Counted from the first letter of the stretch, positions 11,285 to 21,685 are shown. The stretch is DNA of 45,088 nucleotides from Candidatus Altimarinota bacterium (GCA_027066455.1 JAMONT010000029.1:1-45088); one strand, 5' to 3'. Numbers and translations are program-made. Notes: generated by a model not told the origin, from the sequence alone.

Positions 11285-12808
11285 ATGCAAATTGATTATT
11301 TATGACATTCTGAATTTTTGGTAACTATTGAAAATTCTTTGTGAGAAAAAGTTAGAGTTCTTTCTGATTCTTGGCTTTCAGATTATGCTTTTTGAGATTT
11401 TATGGAAAGAAACCCTATGATAAAAATTAATTATAATAATTTTCCAAAAATTGATGCTATTTTTCTTAGCCATTCCCACTGTGATCATATTGATCCATAT
11501 AGTTTAGTAGAAATTTATAAAAATATTATCCCAAGACCACTTTTACTAATTCCTGAAACTATAGAATATCTTGTTCCACTTTTTAAAAAATTTTTACCAA
11601 AACAACAAATAAAAATTCTTAAAAATAAAGAAATTTTTGAATTAAATTGAATAAATATTCAAGGAATAATTTTTGAAAATAATTATATTACAAATGAAGA
11701 TGATGTTATGACTTTGGCTATTTCAAATGAAAAAGAATTAGTTTTTACTGATGTAGATACAGTTCCACCTGAAACTTTAGAAGCAACTGATTTACTTTAT
11801 AATATTTTTACTAAAAAAAATTATGAAACAGCTCTTTATATTTCAACAAGAAATGAACTTGAAGGAAATTTCAAAATTATAGAAAGTAAAAATGTAGAAG
11901 ATAGAAAAGAAATTGCAAAAAATTATATAGAAAGAAGAAAGGAAGAAGTAGCTTATAATTATGAAAGATTTGATTATGAATATTTAGCTGAAAGTTCTGA
12001 TATTCAAGAATTACCAAATTTTATGAAAGCCTTTGTTTGACAATGAATTGTTTATCCAACTAAAGTAAATTCAGATTTTTTAAAATTAAGAATTTTAACT
12101 TTAGAAGAAGAAGAAAAAATGGAAAAAGAAATTGCAAAAGAATTTAATTTTAAATATCCTATAAAAAGTTTTGTTGCTTGAAAAAGTTATAAAGTAGAAA
12201 ATAGAAAATTTGTAGAAATTTGAGATATTATTTTTTTGAAAGAAATAAAATATTCTAATCCTGAAACAAATCTAGAAACTCCAGTTTTTTTACCAGAAAT
12301 TTTTTGACCACTTAATGATGTAAAAAGAAATCCTAAAGCTCAAGAATCTATTATTTTAGATTTATTAAATAACAGATTTTTACCTTATTGGCTAGCAAAT
12401 TCTGAAAATAATTTCAAAAATGCAATACTTAATTCTCCTAGTCATAAATATGTTATAAAAATAATTTATGGTACAAAAGAAGATAATTTTCCAAAAAATT
12501 ATTTTTATGATTTTTCTAGTTTCAAATTTATGGAAGAAAGATGAAAACATTGACATCACAACGAAGATTATTGGGCAAATGATTTAGAAGATTTTTTTAA
12601 TTGAAGACAAGAATTATATTCCAATTTTTTACATAATTTAAATCCCAAAAAAACCTATAGATTATGGACTTGTTTATGAGCAAATTTTTTAAATAGTGAT
12701 TTGGTTTATAAAAAATTTGATTTTCATTTTAAAAGAGCAAGTATTTGAAAAAATGTAAATAGTTATGTTTTAATAAAATGGTGAAAAAGTGTAATAGAAA
12801 ATTGTTAA
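11285..12808 (+). CDS. metallo-beta-lactamase-fold hydrolase
   Basis: The 507-residue cytoplasmic protein (no signal) has an N-terminal metallo-beta-lactamase fold. It opens MQIDYLGHSEFLV, as UlaG-like and related hydrolases do. The zinc motif SHSHCDHID spans about residues 62-70 (H63, H65, D67, H68). The fold continues with strands such as LVFTDVDTVPPET. The C-terminal half, about residue 220 on, has an ISTRNELEGN region and is not a domain I recognise. The substrate is unknown. A UlaG/RomA-like role in sugar-phosphate or lipid metabolism is possible but not shown. Confidence 0.8.
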
Positions 12809-12872
12809 GTCCAAAGACATTGTTTAATAAATTTATAATAATAAATATACCAAAACATAACTATAAACAATA

Positions 12873-14028
12873 ATGATTAAAATTTGATATAAAGAGCTAA
12901 AAATATTATTATTACAAATATTAACTTGAGTTACATTTTCAAGTGCTTTGATAATACCATTCTATTTTTCAGGATGAGTGTTAAGTACAGATATTTTTTT
13001 ACTTTTTTGAATTTATCAAATAGGGGTTTTATTATTTGAAATCCCTACTTGAATATTTTCATCTAAGTTTTGAGAAAAAATAGGACTTTCTATTTGATAT
13101 ATATTTATGTTTTTATTTTTTGTATTATTAAGTTTGTGAGAATGATTTTTATATTTTGCTTTACTACAATTTATATTAGCAATTTCAAAAGCTTTTCAAT
13201 CTTGAAGTATAAATTCTTTAATATATGATTTTGCATTAGAAAACAAACTAAATCACAAAAAACTTAGAGCAAATTACCAAATTTTATGATTAATTATATG
13301 ATTACTTACAACTTTAGTATGATCATTTTTAGCATTGAAATTATGATATACATTAATATTTTATATAGAGGCATTACTATTTTTAATAGCATCTGTATAT
13401 ATACTATCATTTAAAGTAAAAAAAACATATAAATTAGAAAATAAAAAAGCTACTCTCATTTTTAAAGATTCAATTACTTTTTTAAAGGGCAATAGAAATA
13501 TAATGTTTTCATGATTTCTTTTATACTTTTTATTGTGACTAGAAGCTTGAATATATATATATATCTATACAAGATACATATTTAAACTCATTAAATTTAC
13601 CATTAGAGTATTTATGATGAGTTTTAGCTTTATTAACCATTGTTTCTATTATTTTTACTAAAATAATATCTAAAAAAGATTATATATATATAAATATGTT
13701 ACTTTTATTGTCATTATTAACCTTTATATTATCATCTTGATTAAATTATTATTTTACTTCAATAATAGTATTTATAACTTTTTTTATTACACAAATTGTA
13801 AGATGAGTAAATATACTTATTGATGATAAGGTGTTATCTAAAATTGATAATTGAATATGAGCTTCTGTTTTATCACTATTAGGTTTTTCAGAAAGGTTAA
13901 TATTTTTTACCCTTTCATTAATTATTTTTATTTTTAAAATAAATGCTTTATTAGTAATATTTGTACTATCTTCAATATTATTTTTTTTATATATTTGATA
14001 TAAATTTTATACTTATATTACTAAATAA
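12873..14028 (+). pseudogene. MFS transporter, frameshifted at an (AT)7 run
   Basis: The first frame starts at ATG 12873 and encodes a typical first MFS half: paired hydrophobic helices and motif-A-like FEIPTGIFSSKFGEKIG between TM2 and TM3. It reaches EAGIYIYIYT and then, after a short off-frame stretch, TAA at 13659-13661. The second half (QDTYLNSLNLPLEYLGG onward, ending IGYKFYTYITK) lies in another frame from about 13567 to TAA 14026-14028. The break coincides with (AT)7 at 13551-13564. Eight or five repeat units would join both halves into a permease of about 385 residues. This could be slippage-based on/off switching, a fixed mutation or a sequencing error. Substrate unknown. Confidence 0.8.
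13551..13564 (+). repeat. (AT)7 dinucleotide run in the MFS coding sequence
   Basis: Seven AT units directly follow the codons GAA GCT TGA. The frame before the run is open from 12873 and the frame after it is open to 14028; they differ. A change of +1 or -2 units restores one frame. A second TA run is at about 13679-13691 and does not break the frame. Confidence 0.85.
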
Positions 14029-14142
14029 ATTTATTAGGCTATAGATTTTCAATTTCAGTTGTAATTTCTTTTTTATTCAATAATGTTATATGTACAAATT
14101 AAAAAGTTTTTATGAATTTTTGGGAAAATTATAATAATAATT

Positions 14143-14203
14143 AAAATAAAATTTTGCAAATTTCAAAAAAATGTTTAAAATGAAAAAAGATTATTTCTTA
14201 AAT
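14143..14203 (+). repeat. 61-bp direct repeat, left copy
   Basis: The copy is identical base for base to 14725-14785. It starts AAAATAAAATTTTGCAAATT and ends GATTATTTCTTAAAT, 11 nt before the ATG of the small antitoxin-like gene. It contains a promoter. The repeat spacing is 582 bp. Confidence 0.95.
14154..14181 (+). promoter_or_regulatory. promoter inside left 61-bp repeat
   Basis: TTGCAA, a 16-nt spacer and TAAAAT lie about 35 nt before the ATG at 14215. The recA promoter has the same boxes and spacing. Confidence 0.5.
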
Positions 14204-14214
14204 TTTAAAAAAAT

Positions 14215-14397
14215 ATGACAAAAGAAAATGAATATGTTTCAATAGATGAAGCAAAAAAAGAAATAAGTAAAAGAATTTTAAAAAGATCAGAAGAAATTTT
14301 TATAACTGCAAGAAATAAAAGAATTTTTTTTGAGAAACAACAAAGAAAAAAAACTTCTGAAAATGTATTAAATAATAAATATTCTTTATATGTATAA
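14215..14397 (+). CDS. small antitoxin-like protein
   Basis: The 60-residue protein is highly charged and helical (SIDEAKKEISKRILKRSEE, then ARNKRIFFEKQQRKKTS) and has no TGA codon, which fits a short Gly-poor peptide. The downstream ORF starts inside its last codons with an 8-nt overlap, the usual coupling of type II antitoxin-toxin pairs. It is preceded by the promoter of the left 61-bp repeat. No DNA-binding motif is certain. The call rests on size, charge, overlap and the RelE/ParE-like neighbour. Confidence 0.6.
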   Translation: MTKENEYVSIDEAKKEISKRILKRSEEIFITARNKRIFFEKQQRKKTSENVLNNKYSLYV

Positions 14398-14731
14398 AAT
14401 AAAAATTTCAAAAAAAGTATATATATTAATTGATAATTTTATTGGTTGATTTCTAAACTGATTTATAGAAAGGTTTAATGATACAGGAATTTTTTCTGAA
14501 AATATTATAAAACATAATTATATAATTTCATCAGAAAAATTAAAAGATAAAATTTTTGATATAATATCATTAGAATTATCTCAAAATAAAATTTTAGCAT
14601 ATAAAGTATTAAAAAATAATATTTTAAGAATAACTTTTTTAGTATGAAATTATATAGTTTTTATAGAATATACTCAAAATGAAACTAAAAAAATAAGATA
14701 TATAAAAAATATTAATTTTAACTCAAAATAA
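14390..14731 (+). CDS. putative RelE/ParE-like toxin
   Basis: The 113-residue ORF starts at ATG 14390, overlapping the antitoxin-like gene. It begins MYKIKISKKVYILIDNFI, as ParE/RelE-type toxins do: a beta strand, then a helix pair. It later has the strands NILRITFLVGNYIVFIEYT and ends KIRYIKNINFN, matching the closing beta sheet of the fold. If correct, it would act as an mRNA interferase or gyrase poison neutralised by the upstream protein. Active-site residues cannot be assigned with confidence. Its last codons and TAA lie inside the right copy of the 61-bp repeat, so the repeat boundary coincides with the end of the gene. Confidence 0.6.
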
Positions 14732-14785
14732 AATTTTGCAAATTTCAAAAAAATGTTTAAAATGAAAAAAGATTATTTCTTAAAT
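14725..14785 (+). repeat. 61-bp direct repeat, right copy
   Basis: Perfect copy of 14143-14203. It overlaps the toxin-like stop codon and leads into the TPR gene at 14830. Confidence 0.95.
14736..14763 (+). promoter_or_regulatory. promoter inside right 61-bp repeat
   Basis: The same TTGCAA, 16 nt, TAAAAT as in the left copy. Here it lies about 65 nt before the TPR gene and probably drives the 14830-18843 group. Confidence 0.45.
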
Positions 14786-14829
14786 AGAAAAAAATACCAA
14801 AATAAATAATAATTAATAAATTAAAAAAT

Positions 14830-15336
14830 ATGGAAAATTTAGACTTTTTTATAAAAGATATAGAAAAATTAAAACTTGATAATAAAAATGAGGAAGCTAT
14901 TTTTAAGCTTGAAGAAGCTATTACTAATTATGAAAATAATTATAAACTTTATGAAGAATTAGCTGATATTTATTTATATTTAGGAAATTTTAAAAGAGCT
15001 GAAAAAGCTGTTGATTATTCTCTTAGTTTATTTAAAACTTCAGCAACTTGAAATTACTTAAAATGATTTATTCTTCTTTGAAAAACCAAATTCAGACAAG
15101 CAATAATTTATCTTGAAAAATCTAATAGTTTAGCTCAAAATAACCCAGAAGTTTTGAGAAATTTAGGTTGGGCTTATGTAATGCTTGGAAATCCTACAAA
15201 ATGATTATGAATTTTAAGAAGAGCTTTGAACCTTGCTCCTGAAGATAGTTTGATTTTAGAAGATTTAGCAATGGCTCTAATATGAGTTTGAGAAATTTCT
15301 GAATGAAATAAACTTTTAGATAAAATTGAAAAATAA
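14830..15336 (+). CDS. TPR repeat protein
   Basis: The 168-residue soluble protein is made of about four tetratricopeptide-like helix pairs. Typical stretches are YEELADIYLYLGNFKRAEKA, VLRNLGWAYVMLGNPTKGLG and the final ILEDLAMALIGVGEISEGNK. TPRs serve as protein-protein docking scaffolds. There is no signal peptide and no catalytic domain. It is the first gene after the right 61-bp repeat and lies 80 nt before the FtsA/PilM-like gene, so the two may work together. The specific partner is unknown. Confidence 0.85.
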
Positions 15337-15416
15337 ATTTAGCTTGAAAAAATTAAAAAATTGAGAAAAAAATTTGAGAAAAATAATTTAAAAATTTTAA
15401 AAAAAAATAAAAAAAT

Positions 15417-16634
15417 ATGTGATTTATAACTCAATTATTTGCTAGAAAAAAAATTTTAATTTTAGATATTTGAAATTACAAAGTCAAGGCTTGAGTTTGT
15501 ATTTTAGAAAATAAAAAAATTAAACTTATTTCTTATGCAGAAAAAAGACAAAATAGAGAAGATTTTATTGCTTGAGAAATTGCTGATATAGAATGAATTA
15601 TTGAAACTATTGAAGATGCACTTTTAAAAATTAAAAAAGATTTATGAAGTATTCCTGCTGATGTTATTATGAATATTCCTTCAAATAAAATAAACACAAT
15701 TACAAGTAGAGTTGATTATGAAAGGAAAAAACAAGATTCTCCAATTAGTATTCCTGAACTTGATACAATTATTTATAAAACAGAATTTGCTAATCTTGAA
15801 AAAGCAAAAAAAGAAATAGAAGAAAAAACTGGATATATCGACACTGATTTAAAATTGGTTACTAGTAGTATTACAAAAATTTTAATTGATGGTTTACAAG
15901 TTTCAAATCCTGTTTGATTTACTTGAAAAAATGTTGTAATTGATACATTAAATATTTTTATTCCTCTTTCAATTTATAATATTGTAAAAGTTTTAGCTAA
16001 AGAATTGAATATGAATTTGGTTTCTATTGTTCCTTTAGAATTTTCAATTCCAAAAATTTTGGAAAAAACTAATTTTAGAGATAAAGATGTTTTATTTATA
16101 GATATTTGAAGTTTTAAAACAAATATAACTGTACAAAAATCAGGAAGTATTATATGACTTGATATTTTAACTGTTTGAATTTCTGATTTGATTTCATTAA
16201 TTAAATCTAAAGATGAAAATTTAACTAGTCCTGAGGTAATAAAAAGATTAGATGAAAAAGATTTTTTTGAAAAAGAAAAAAAAGATTTTTTAGATATTTG
16301 GTTTGATTGAGTTGATATGCTTTTAAAAGAAATTTTAAATGAAGATATTTGTCCTTCTAATATTTATTTACTTGGTTGATGAAATAATGAATTTGTAAAA
16401 GAATATTTAAGAAATATTAATATTTGAAAATATTCTATAAAAACTATAAAAAAATTTGATTTTATAGAAATTGATAAGGAACTTTTTGAAAAACATACAA
16501 TAAAAGATATTTTACTTGATAAAACAAATGCTGGACTTTTATCACAAGTTTTGGTTGCTCAAGATATTTTAAATAATAGAGATGATTTGATTGTAGACAG
16601 ATTAAAGCAAATTATAGATAAATTTGGTTTGTAA
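15417..16634 (+). CDS. FtsA/PilM-like actin-fold ATPase
   Basis: The 405-residue cytoplasmic protein has the ASKHA pattern. A phosphate-1 loop (ILDIGNYKVKAG) lies near the N-terminus, a second loop (FIDIGSFKTNITV) near residue 230 and an adenosine motif (IYLLGGGNNEFV) near residue 325. The region VPLEFSIPKILEK between them also matches the FtsA/PilM family. The DIG and GGG glycines are partly TGA. FtsA anchors FtsZ at the division site; PilM organises type IV pilus assembly. No ftsZ or pilN/O gene is adjacent, so the choice between the two is open. relA follows by 25 nt, giving a likely operon. Confidence 0.8.
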
Positions 16635-16659
16635 GAAATATTTTTTAACTATAAAAATT

Positions 16660-18843
16660 ATGTATGAAAAATGTGATTCTAAAATAAAAAAAATATATGA
16701 AAAGGTTCAAAAATATATGTGAGATAAAATTGATAAAGATATTATTAAACAAAAAATTTTAAAGGCTTATGAATATGCAAAAGAAGCTCATCACTGACAA
16801 TCAAGATTATCTTGAGAACCTTATTTAATTCACCCTGTTGAAGCAACTGGAATACTTTTGGAACTAAATCCTGATCTTGATACAATAAAAGCTTGTTTAT
16901 TACATGATGTTATTGAAGACACTCCAAAAACAGCTCAAGATATAGAAAATATTTTTTGAAAAGATATTAGATTTTTATGTGAATGAATGGAAAAACTTGG
17001 AAAAGTTAGATATAATTGAGAAGATAGAAGTATTTGAAGTCTTAGAAAAATGTTTGTTGCTATGGCTGAAGATTTGAGAGTTATTTTCATAAAACTTTCT
17101 GATAGAGTTCATAATATGCAAACTTTAAAATTTCACCCAAAAAAAGAAAAAAGAATCAGAATAGCTGAAGAAACTCTTAATATTTATGCTCCAATAGCTG
17201 ATAGACTAGGTTTACATTTTATAAAAAATACTTTAGAAGAAGAATGTTTCAAAATTCTTGAACCAAAAGAATATAGACAATTAAAACAAGATTTAAAAAA
17301 ATTAGATGAATCAAAAAAAATATTTAAAACTACAGCTAAAGCAGAAATAGAAAAATTATTAAGACAAGAAAATATAGAATTTAAAATGGATTTTAGAATA
17401 AAATCTATTTATTCTATTTACAAAAAAATGAAAAGAAAAAAATTAACTGATATCAAAGATTTACATGATGTTTATTGAATTAGAATAGTTGCAAAAGATA
17501 TTTGAGAATGTTATAGAATTTTGTGAATGATACATAATAAATGGTCTCCTATTCCTAGAAAATTCAAGGATTATATAGCTTTACCAAAACCAAATTGATA
17601 TAAATCTCTTCATACAACAATTATTTGACTTTTAAGAAAATTTTCAAAACAACCAACCGAAATACAAATTAGAACTGGACAAATGCATAAGCAAGCCGAT
17701 ATTTGAGTAGCTGCACATTTTGAATACAAAGAAAAAGGTAGTAAAATTGCACAAGACATAGATTGGGTAAAAGATTTGAAAGAAATGACTGAAAATTTGA
17801 ATGAAAATAAAGAATTCGTAGATAATTTAAAAATAGATATTTTCAAAAATAGAATTTTTGTTTTAAGTCCAAAATGAGATAATTTTGGACTTCCAGCTGG
17901 TTCAACTCCTATAGATTTTGCTTATGAACTTCATACAGATTTATGAAATCATATTTTTTTAGCCAAAGTAAATTGAAAAACTATTCCTCTTGACAAAGAA
18001 TTACATAATGGTGATGTTGTAGAAGTTATTATAGATAAAAATAAAAAACCTAATCCTTTTTGGTTATCTTTTGTAAAAACAAATAAAGCAAAAAATAGAA
18101 TAAAAGCTTTTTTGAATCTGGAACATCAAGAAGAATATATTGAAAAGTGAAAAGATATTTTGAATACTTATTTGGAAAAATGTAATTTAGCTGTTTTAGA
18201 TAAAGATTTTTCTATCTTAAAAGTTGTTGAATGAAAAGAAAATAATATAGAAGATAGAAATAATATTTTAGAAAGAATTGGAAATTTGAGTATAGCTCCA
18301 CAAACAATTGTTAAGAAAATTTTTAAAATTAATGAGAAAGTTAGAAAAAAAACAATTTGAGTTAAAAGTTCAGAAAAACAAGAAAAAGAAATAATTATTA
18401 TTTGAGAAGATGAAAATTTAAAATTTGTAAAATGTAAAATTTGTAAACCAAAAGTTCCTGATAAAATAGTAGCTTATATAAGTCAAAAAGCTACAATTTC
18501 TATTCATAAAAGAAGTTGTTATATTTTGAAAGATTGAACTAAAGATAGATTTTTATCAGCTTATTTTAAATGATTTAAGGAAGAAAAAATAAGATTTAAA
18601 ATAGAACTTATTTTCAAAGACAAACTTTGAGTTTTAAAAGATTTATCAAATATCATTTTTACTATGTGATTTGATACCTTAGAAATAAATTCTAAAAACC
18701 TTAACACTAATGAACATAAATTTTTTCTATTTTTAGAACATTCAGGCTCAGATTTTTTAATAATAGATAGGTTTGAAGAAAGAGTAAAAAATCATTTTAA
18801 AGATGAATTATTTTCTATCAAATCAAAAGAAATAACAGTTTAA
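16660..18843 (+). CDS. relA: bifunctional (p)ppGpp synthetase/hydrolase RelA/SpoT
   Basis: The 727-residue protein has the full Rel architecture. The HD hydrolase domain (HPVEATGIL, ACLLHDVIEDT) is intact, and the synthetase domain has FRIKSIYSIYKKM, PKPNGYKSLHT and EIQIRTGQMHKQAD. A TGS domain (FVLSPKGDNFGLPAGSTPID) and a zinc-finger-like CKICKPKVPDKIVAY...C region follow, with a C-terminal ACT-like domain. The intact HD signature suggests both ppGpp synthesis and hydrolysis, as in single-Rel bacteria. It is cytoplasmic and ribosome-associated. The stop codon abuts a family A palindromic repeat with no gap. It is the last gene of the 14830-18843 group. Confidence 0.95.
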
Positions 18844-18893
18844 TCCCTCTCTCCTGAATCCTCTCTCCCCTTTTGGGGGAGAAAGGGGCTACA
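18844..18893 (+). repeat. GC-rich palindromic repeat, family A copy 4
   Basis: TCCCTCTCTCCTGAATCC, inner stem TCTCCCC TTTTGG GGGAGA, then AAGGGGCTACA. It begins at the base after the relA stop codon, in sense. Confidence 0.92.
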
Positions 18894-18909
18894 AAATTGT
18901 TTGATTTTT

Positions 18910-18943
18910 AACAGAATGCTTTAGCTTTCTGTTTTATTTTTTT
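18910..18943 (+). terminator. rho-independent terminator after relA
   Basis: AACAGAA pairs with TTCTGTT, with an inner GC/GC pair, followed by TTATTTTTTT. It lies 17 nt past the palindromic repeat and overlaps the end of the convergent EngB gene. Confidence 0.75.
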
Positions 18944-19514
18944 AATCATCAAGTAAAGCTAAAAATTCTTTTTTGTATTTATCTGTTTTTGAAGAATAAG
19001 CAATTATTCTTTGTCAAAAAAATAATTCTTTAGTTTTATTTTTTACTTTTTGTAAATCTGCTTGTTTTATTTTATCAACTTTATTTAAAACAATAATCAT
19101 AGGAATCCCTAAATCCATCAAATATTTATACATTGCAACATCATCACCTGTAGCTCAATGTCTAGAATCTATCAATAAGATTGCTTTTGAAATATTATCC
19201 TTTTTTTCCTCAATATACCAAGAAATAAGAGCATCAAGTTTTGCTCTACCTTCTTTTGACATTTTTGCATAACCATAACCTGGTAAATCTGTAAAATACA
19301 TTTTATTGTTTACCAAAAACAAATTTGCTGTTCTTGTTTTTCAAGGAGTTCCTGAAGTTTTTACCAAATCTTTTTGTTCAAAAATAGAATTCATTAAACT
19401 AGATTTTCAAACATTAGACCTTCAAATAAATATAAATTCTTTTTTTGCTTCAAAAAATACTTTTTCAGTCTCTATAGCAACAGACTTGTAAAATTTTACT
19501 TCTTTAATTTTCAT
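18942..19514 (-). CDS. engB: ribosome biogenesis GTPase EngB (YihA/YsxC)
   Basis: The 190-residue protein has all five G motifs: G1 GRSNVGKSS, G2 TPGKTRT, G3 DLPGYGYAK, G4 NKVD and a G5-like SSK. This order and length match EngB/YihA, a GTPase needed for 50S assembly and division. Both glycines of the P-loop are TGA codons, which strongly supports the table 25 reading. The gene is minus strand, convergent with relA and divergent from the membrane gene at 19592. The start ATG 19512-19514 gives the standard N-terminus before the first strand. Confidence 0.96.
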
Positions 19515-19524
19515 AAAAATAAAT

Positions 19525-19553
19525 TTGTTAAAATATAAATTTTATGATATAAT
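19525..19553 (+). promoter_or_regulatory. strong sigma70-like promoter
   Basis: TTGTTA, a 17-nt spacer and TATAAT, with a TGN extended -10. It lies 38 nt upstream of the ATG at 19592. Confidence 0.6.
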
Positions 19554-19591
19554 AAGCTAAAATATTTTAATTACAACTTTTTTATAAAAAA

Positions 19592-20773
19592 ATGTTAGAA
19601 AAAAATGAAAAAATCAAAAATATTGCTATTTCAAGTTATCTATTAATTTTAATTTCTTGAGCATTACTTTTGAATAAAGATAATCCAAATACAAAAAATT
19701 CTTTTGTAAAAAGTCATATTAAAATAGCTTTTTTAATTCATATTTTAATGCTTTTAACTTATATTCTTTTTATTACAAAATGATATTTTAATTTTTATCA
19801 ATTTTTTAATTTCAATTCTAATCAAATAATTGCAACAGTTTTGTTTATATGATTATTTGCAAGTTTACTTTTTTGAATGTATAAGGCTTTTTTATGAGAA
19901 GAAATAGAAATAAAAAGTTTTACACAAAAAAGAAAAAATAAAATTGTTAACTTGGAAGAAGATATAAAAATTACTGAAAAATGAATATTTTCTATTATTT
20001 TAACTTATATTCCTTTTATTTGATTTTTAAATGCTTGAAGAATCAGAAAAGGTTCATTTTTAAATATTTTAAAATTCAATACTTATATAACACTTTTTTT
20101 AATAATTCTTTATATTTTTTGAGCAAATAGTTCAGCCAATTTTATAATTTTAGCATATATAATTTTTGTAGTTTTTACAGCAATTATGCTAATAATTAAT
20201 AAAACTTTTATAAAAATAGATTTGAGTTTTCTACCTAGTTTTGGAGAAATTTCAGATTATATAAAAATATTTTTTATTTATTTAAAAAATTATTTTTGAA
20301 ATAATTTTAAAACTATAAATATTGTTAAACGAGAATTTATAGAAAAAAAATTAATTATAGAAAAACAAGAAAATGATAATCTTGAAAATATAGAAAAAAG
20401 TAATAATTTTTTAGATAAAATAAACAAAAAAATAATTTATTTTCCAATTATTAATTTAATATTTTTATTTTTTCTAAAAACAAAATATAAAACACATATA
20501 ATTAATGGTTTATTTTTGACCTTATTTACAATAATTTTTATATTTTTAGATTTAAATAAAAAGTTTTATTTAGATAGTAATTATTATCTTTTCATTATCT
20601 TTTGAATTTTTTACTGAATTTGAAATTTGAATATTATTAATTATAAATTTCCTTTTTTCTATGATATTTATGAAACAATAATTTTTGTAAAAAATAAAAT
20701 AAAAAAATTGTTCTGAAAAGTGAAAGAAAAACATAATGAAGAACATGAAATTAATTTAAAAGTAAAAAAATAA
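19592..20773 (+). CDS. multi-pass membrane protein, unknown
   Basis: The 393-residue protein has about eight hydrophobic segments in two groups: residues 10-110 and 135-215, then after a charged linker (about 230-290) residues 290-350. The first part (ISSYLLILISGALLLNKDNP, then SHIKIAFLIHILMLL) resembles small DUF4870-like membrane modules, here apparently repeated or extended. The C-terminus is Lys/Glu-rich and probably cytoplasmic. No catalytic motif is visible. It contains one of only three CGA/CGG codons noticed in the window (CGA at 20330). Its stop is 2 nt before a family A repeat. Confidence 0.75.
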
Positions 20774-20775
20774 AA

Positions 20776-20825
20776 CCCCTCTATCCTGAATCCTTTCTCC
20801 CCTTTTTGGGGAGAAAGGGGCTACA
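20776..20825 (+). repeat. GC-rich palindromic repeat, family A copy 5
   Basis: CCCCTCTATCCTGAATCC, inner stem TCTCCCC TTTTTG GGGAGA, then AAGGGGCTACA. It starts 2 nt after the stop of the membrane gene, in sense. Confidence 0.9.
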
Positions 20826-20907
20826 AGAAAAAATAGTAAAAAAAATTTTGATATTTAAAAAAAATATGATAAAATAAAAAAAAAGTAATATTTAATATAA
20901 AAATAAA

Positions 20908-21537
20908 ATGGATTTTAAAAGATTTAAAAAGAATGTTTGATTCTTTACAGATAAATTAAAAGAAAAAACTACAGAAGTTACTGATTGATTAGCTAAAAAA
21001 TTTAGTGAATCAGCTTTTGTTCTGAAAACTCCTGAAGAATTAGATACTTTTATAAAAAAATCTAAAAATTTTACTTCAAAAGAAACTTGAAAAACTTTTG
21101 AAAAAAGAGTTTTAGTTATTTTTTGAGATTCAAAAACTGATTTTTATAAAGATATGTTAAAATTTTTTCCTATATTATTTACAAAATCTTGGGTTGCAAA
21201 TGATAGTATTAAATTAGTTGATATAAATTCTGAATGATTCACAAAAGAAAAATATAAATTTGATTTTGTACCTTGATTAATAGTTTATCAAAATGAAAAA
21301 TTTTTCAAAGAAATTCCTGGACAAAATAATATTAAAAAAATAGTTAAAAATACTACAATGGATATAGATAAATTAATTGACGAAATAGAATTAGATAAAC
21401 CTGAAAAAGAAGAGAATAATGAAAAAAAAGAAAATATTAAAGAAGAAAAAAATAATGAAGAAATTATTGAAGAAAAAGCTACAAAAAATGAGGAAAAAAT
21501 AGAAGAGAAGATAGAAAAAAAAGTAGAAGAAAAATAA
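20908..21537 (+). CDS. thioredoxin-like fold protein with acidic tail
   Basis: The 209-residue protein has a central stretch resembling a thioredoxin fold: VLVIFGDSKTDFYKDMLKFF, a DSIKLVDINS strand, then FVPGLIVYQNEKFFKEIPG with the cis-Pro-like position. No CxxC is present, so it is probably not a redox enzyme. The N-terminus is amphipathic and the last 45 residues are almost only Glu, Lys, Asn and Ile. No signal peptide is evident. The family is uncertain. The stop codon is immediately followed by an inverted GC-rich repeat pair. Confidence 0.7.
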
Positions 21538-21685
21538 TTATCCCATCCCCCTTCGGGTACTTCCCTTAAGCCTAAAGGAAGAAAAAAATACAAAAAAACC
21601 TATAAATATTAATTTATAGGTTTTCTTTTTCCATAGCTATTCCCCTTCCCTTAGTCTTAAGGGAAGGGGTTAGGGGATGGGATAA
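21538..21685. repeat. inverted pair of family B repeats around a terminator
   Basis: The first 13 nt (TTATCCCATCCCC) are the exact reverse complement of the last 13. The left arm goes on to CTTCCCTTAAG and GGAAG; the right arm contains a long hairpin CCCCTTCCCTTA/TAAGGGAAGGGG at 21642-21669. A terminator hairpin lies between them. The left arm starts right after the stop of the plus-strand thioredoxin-like gene. The right arm lies 16 nt from the stop of the minus-strand VanW-like gene, so each arm is in sense behind its own gene. Confidence 0.8.
21595..21630. terminator. bidirectional terminator within repeat pair
   Basis: AAAACCTATAAAT and ATTTATAGGTTTT form a hairpin flanked by A-rich and T-rich tracts, between convergent genes. 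Confidence 0.8.

Noticed and set aside
14763-14808. Short leader peptide ORF beginning MKKDYFLN inside the 61-bp repeats
   Set aside because: It is only about 15 codons, its frame continues differently in the two copies, and there is no supporting ribosome site.
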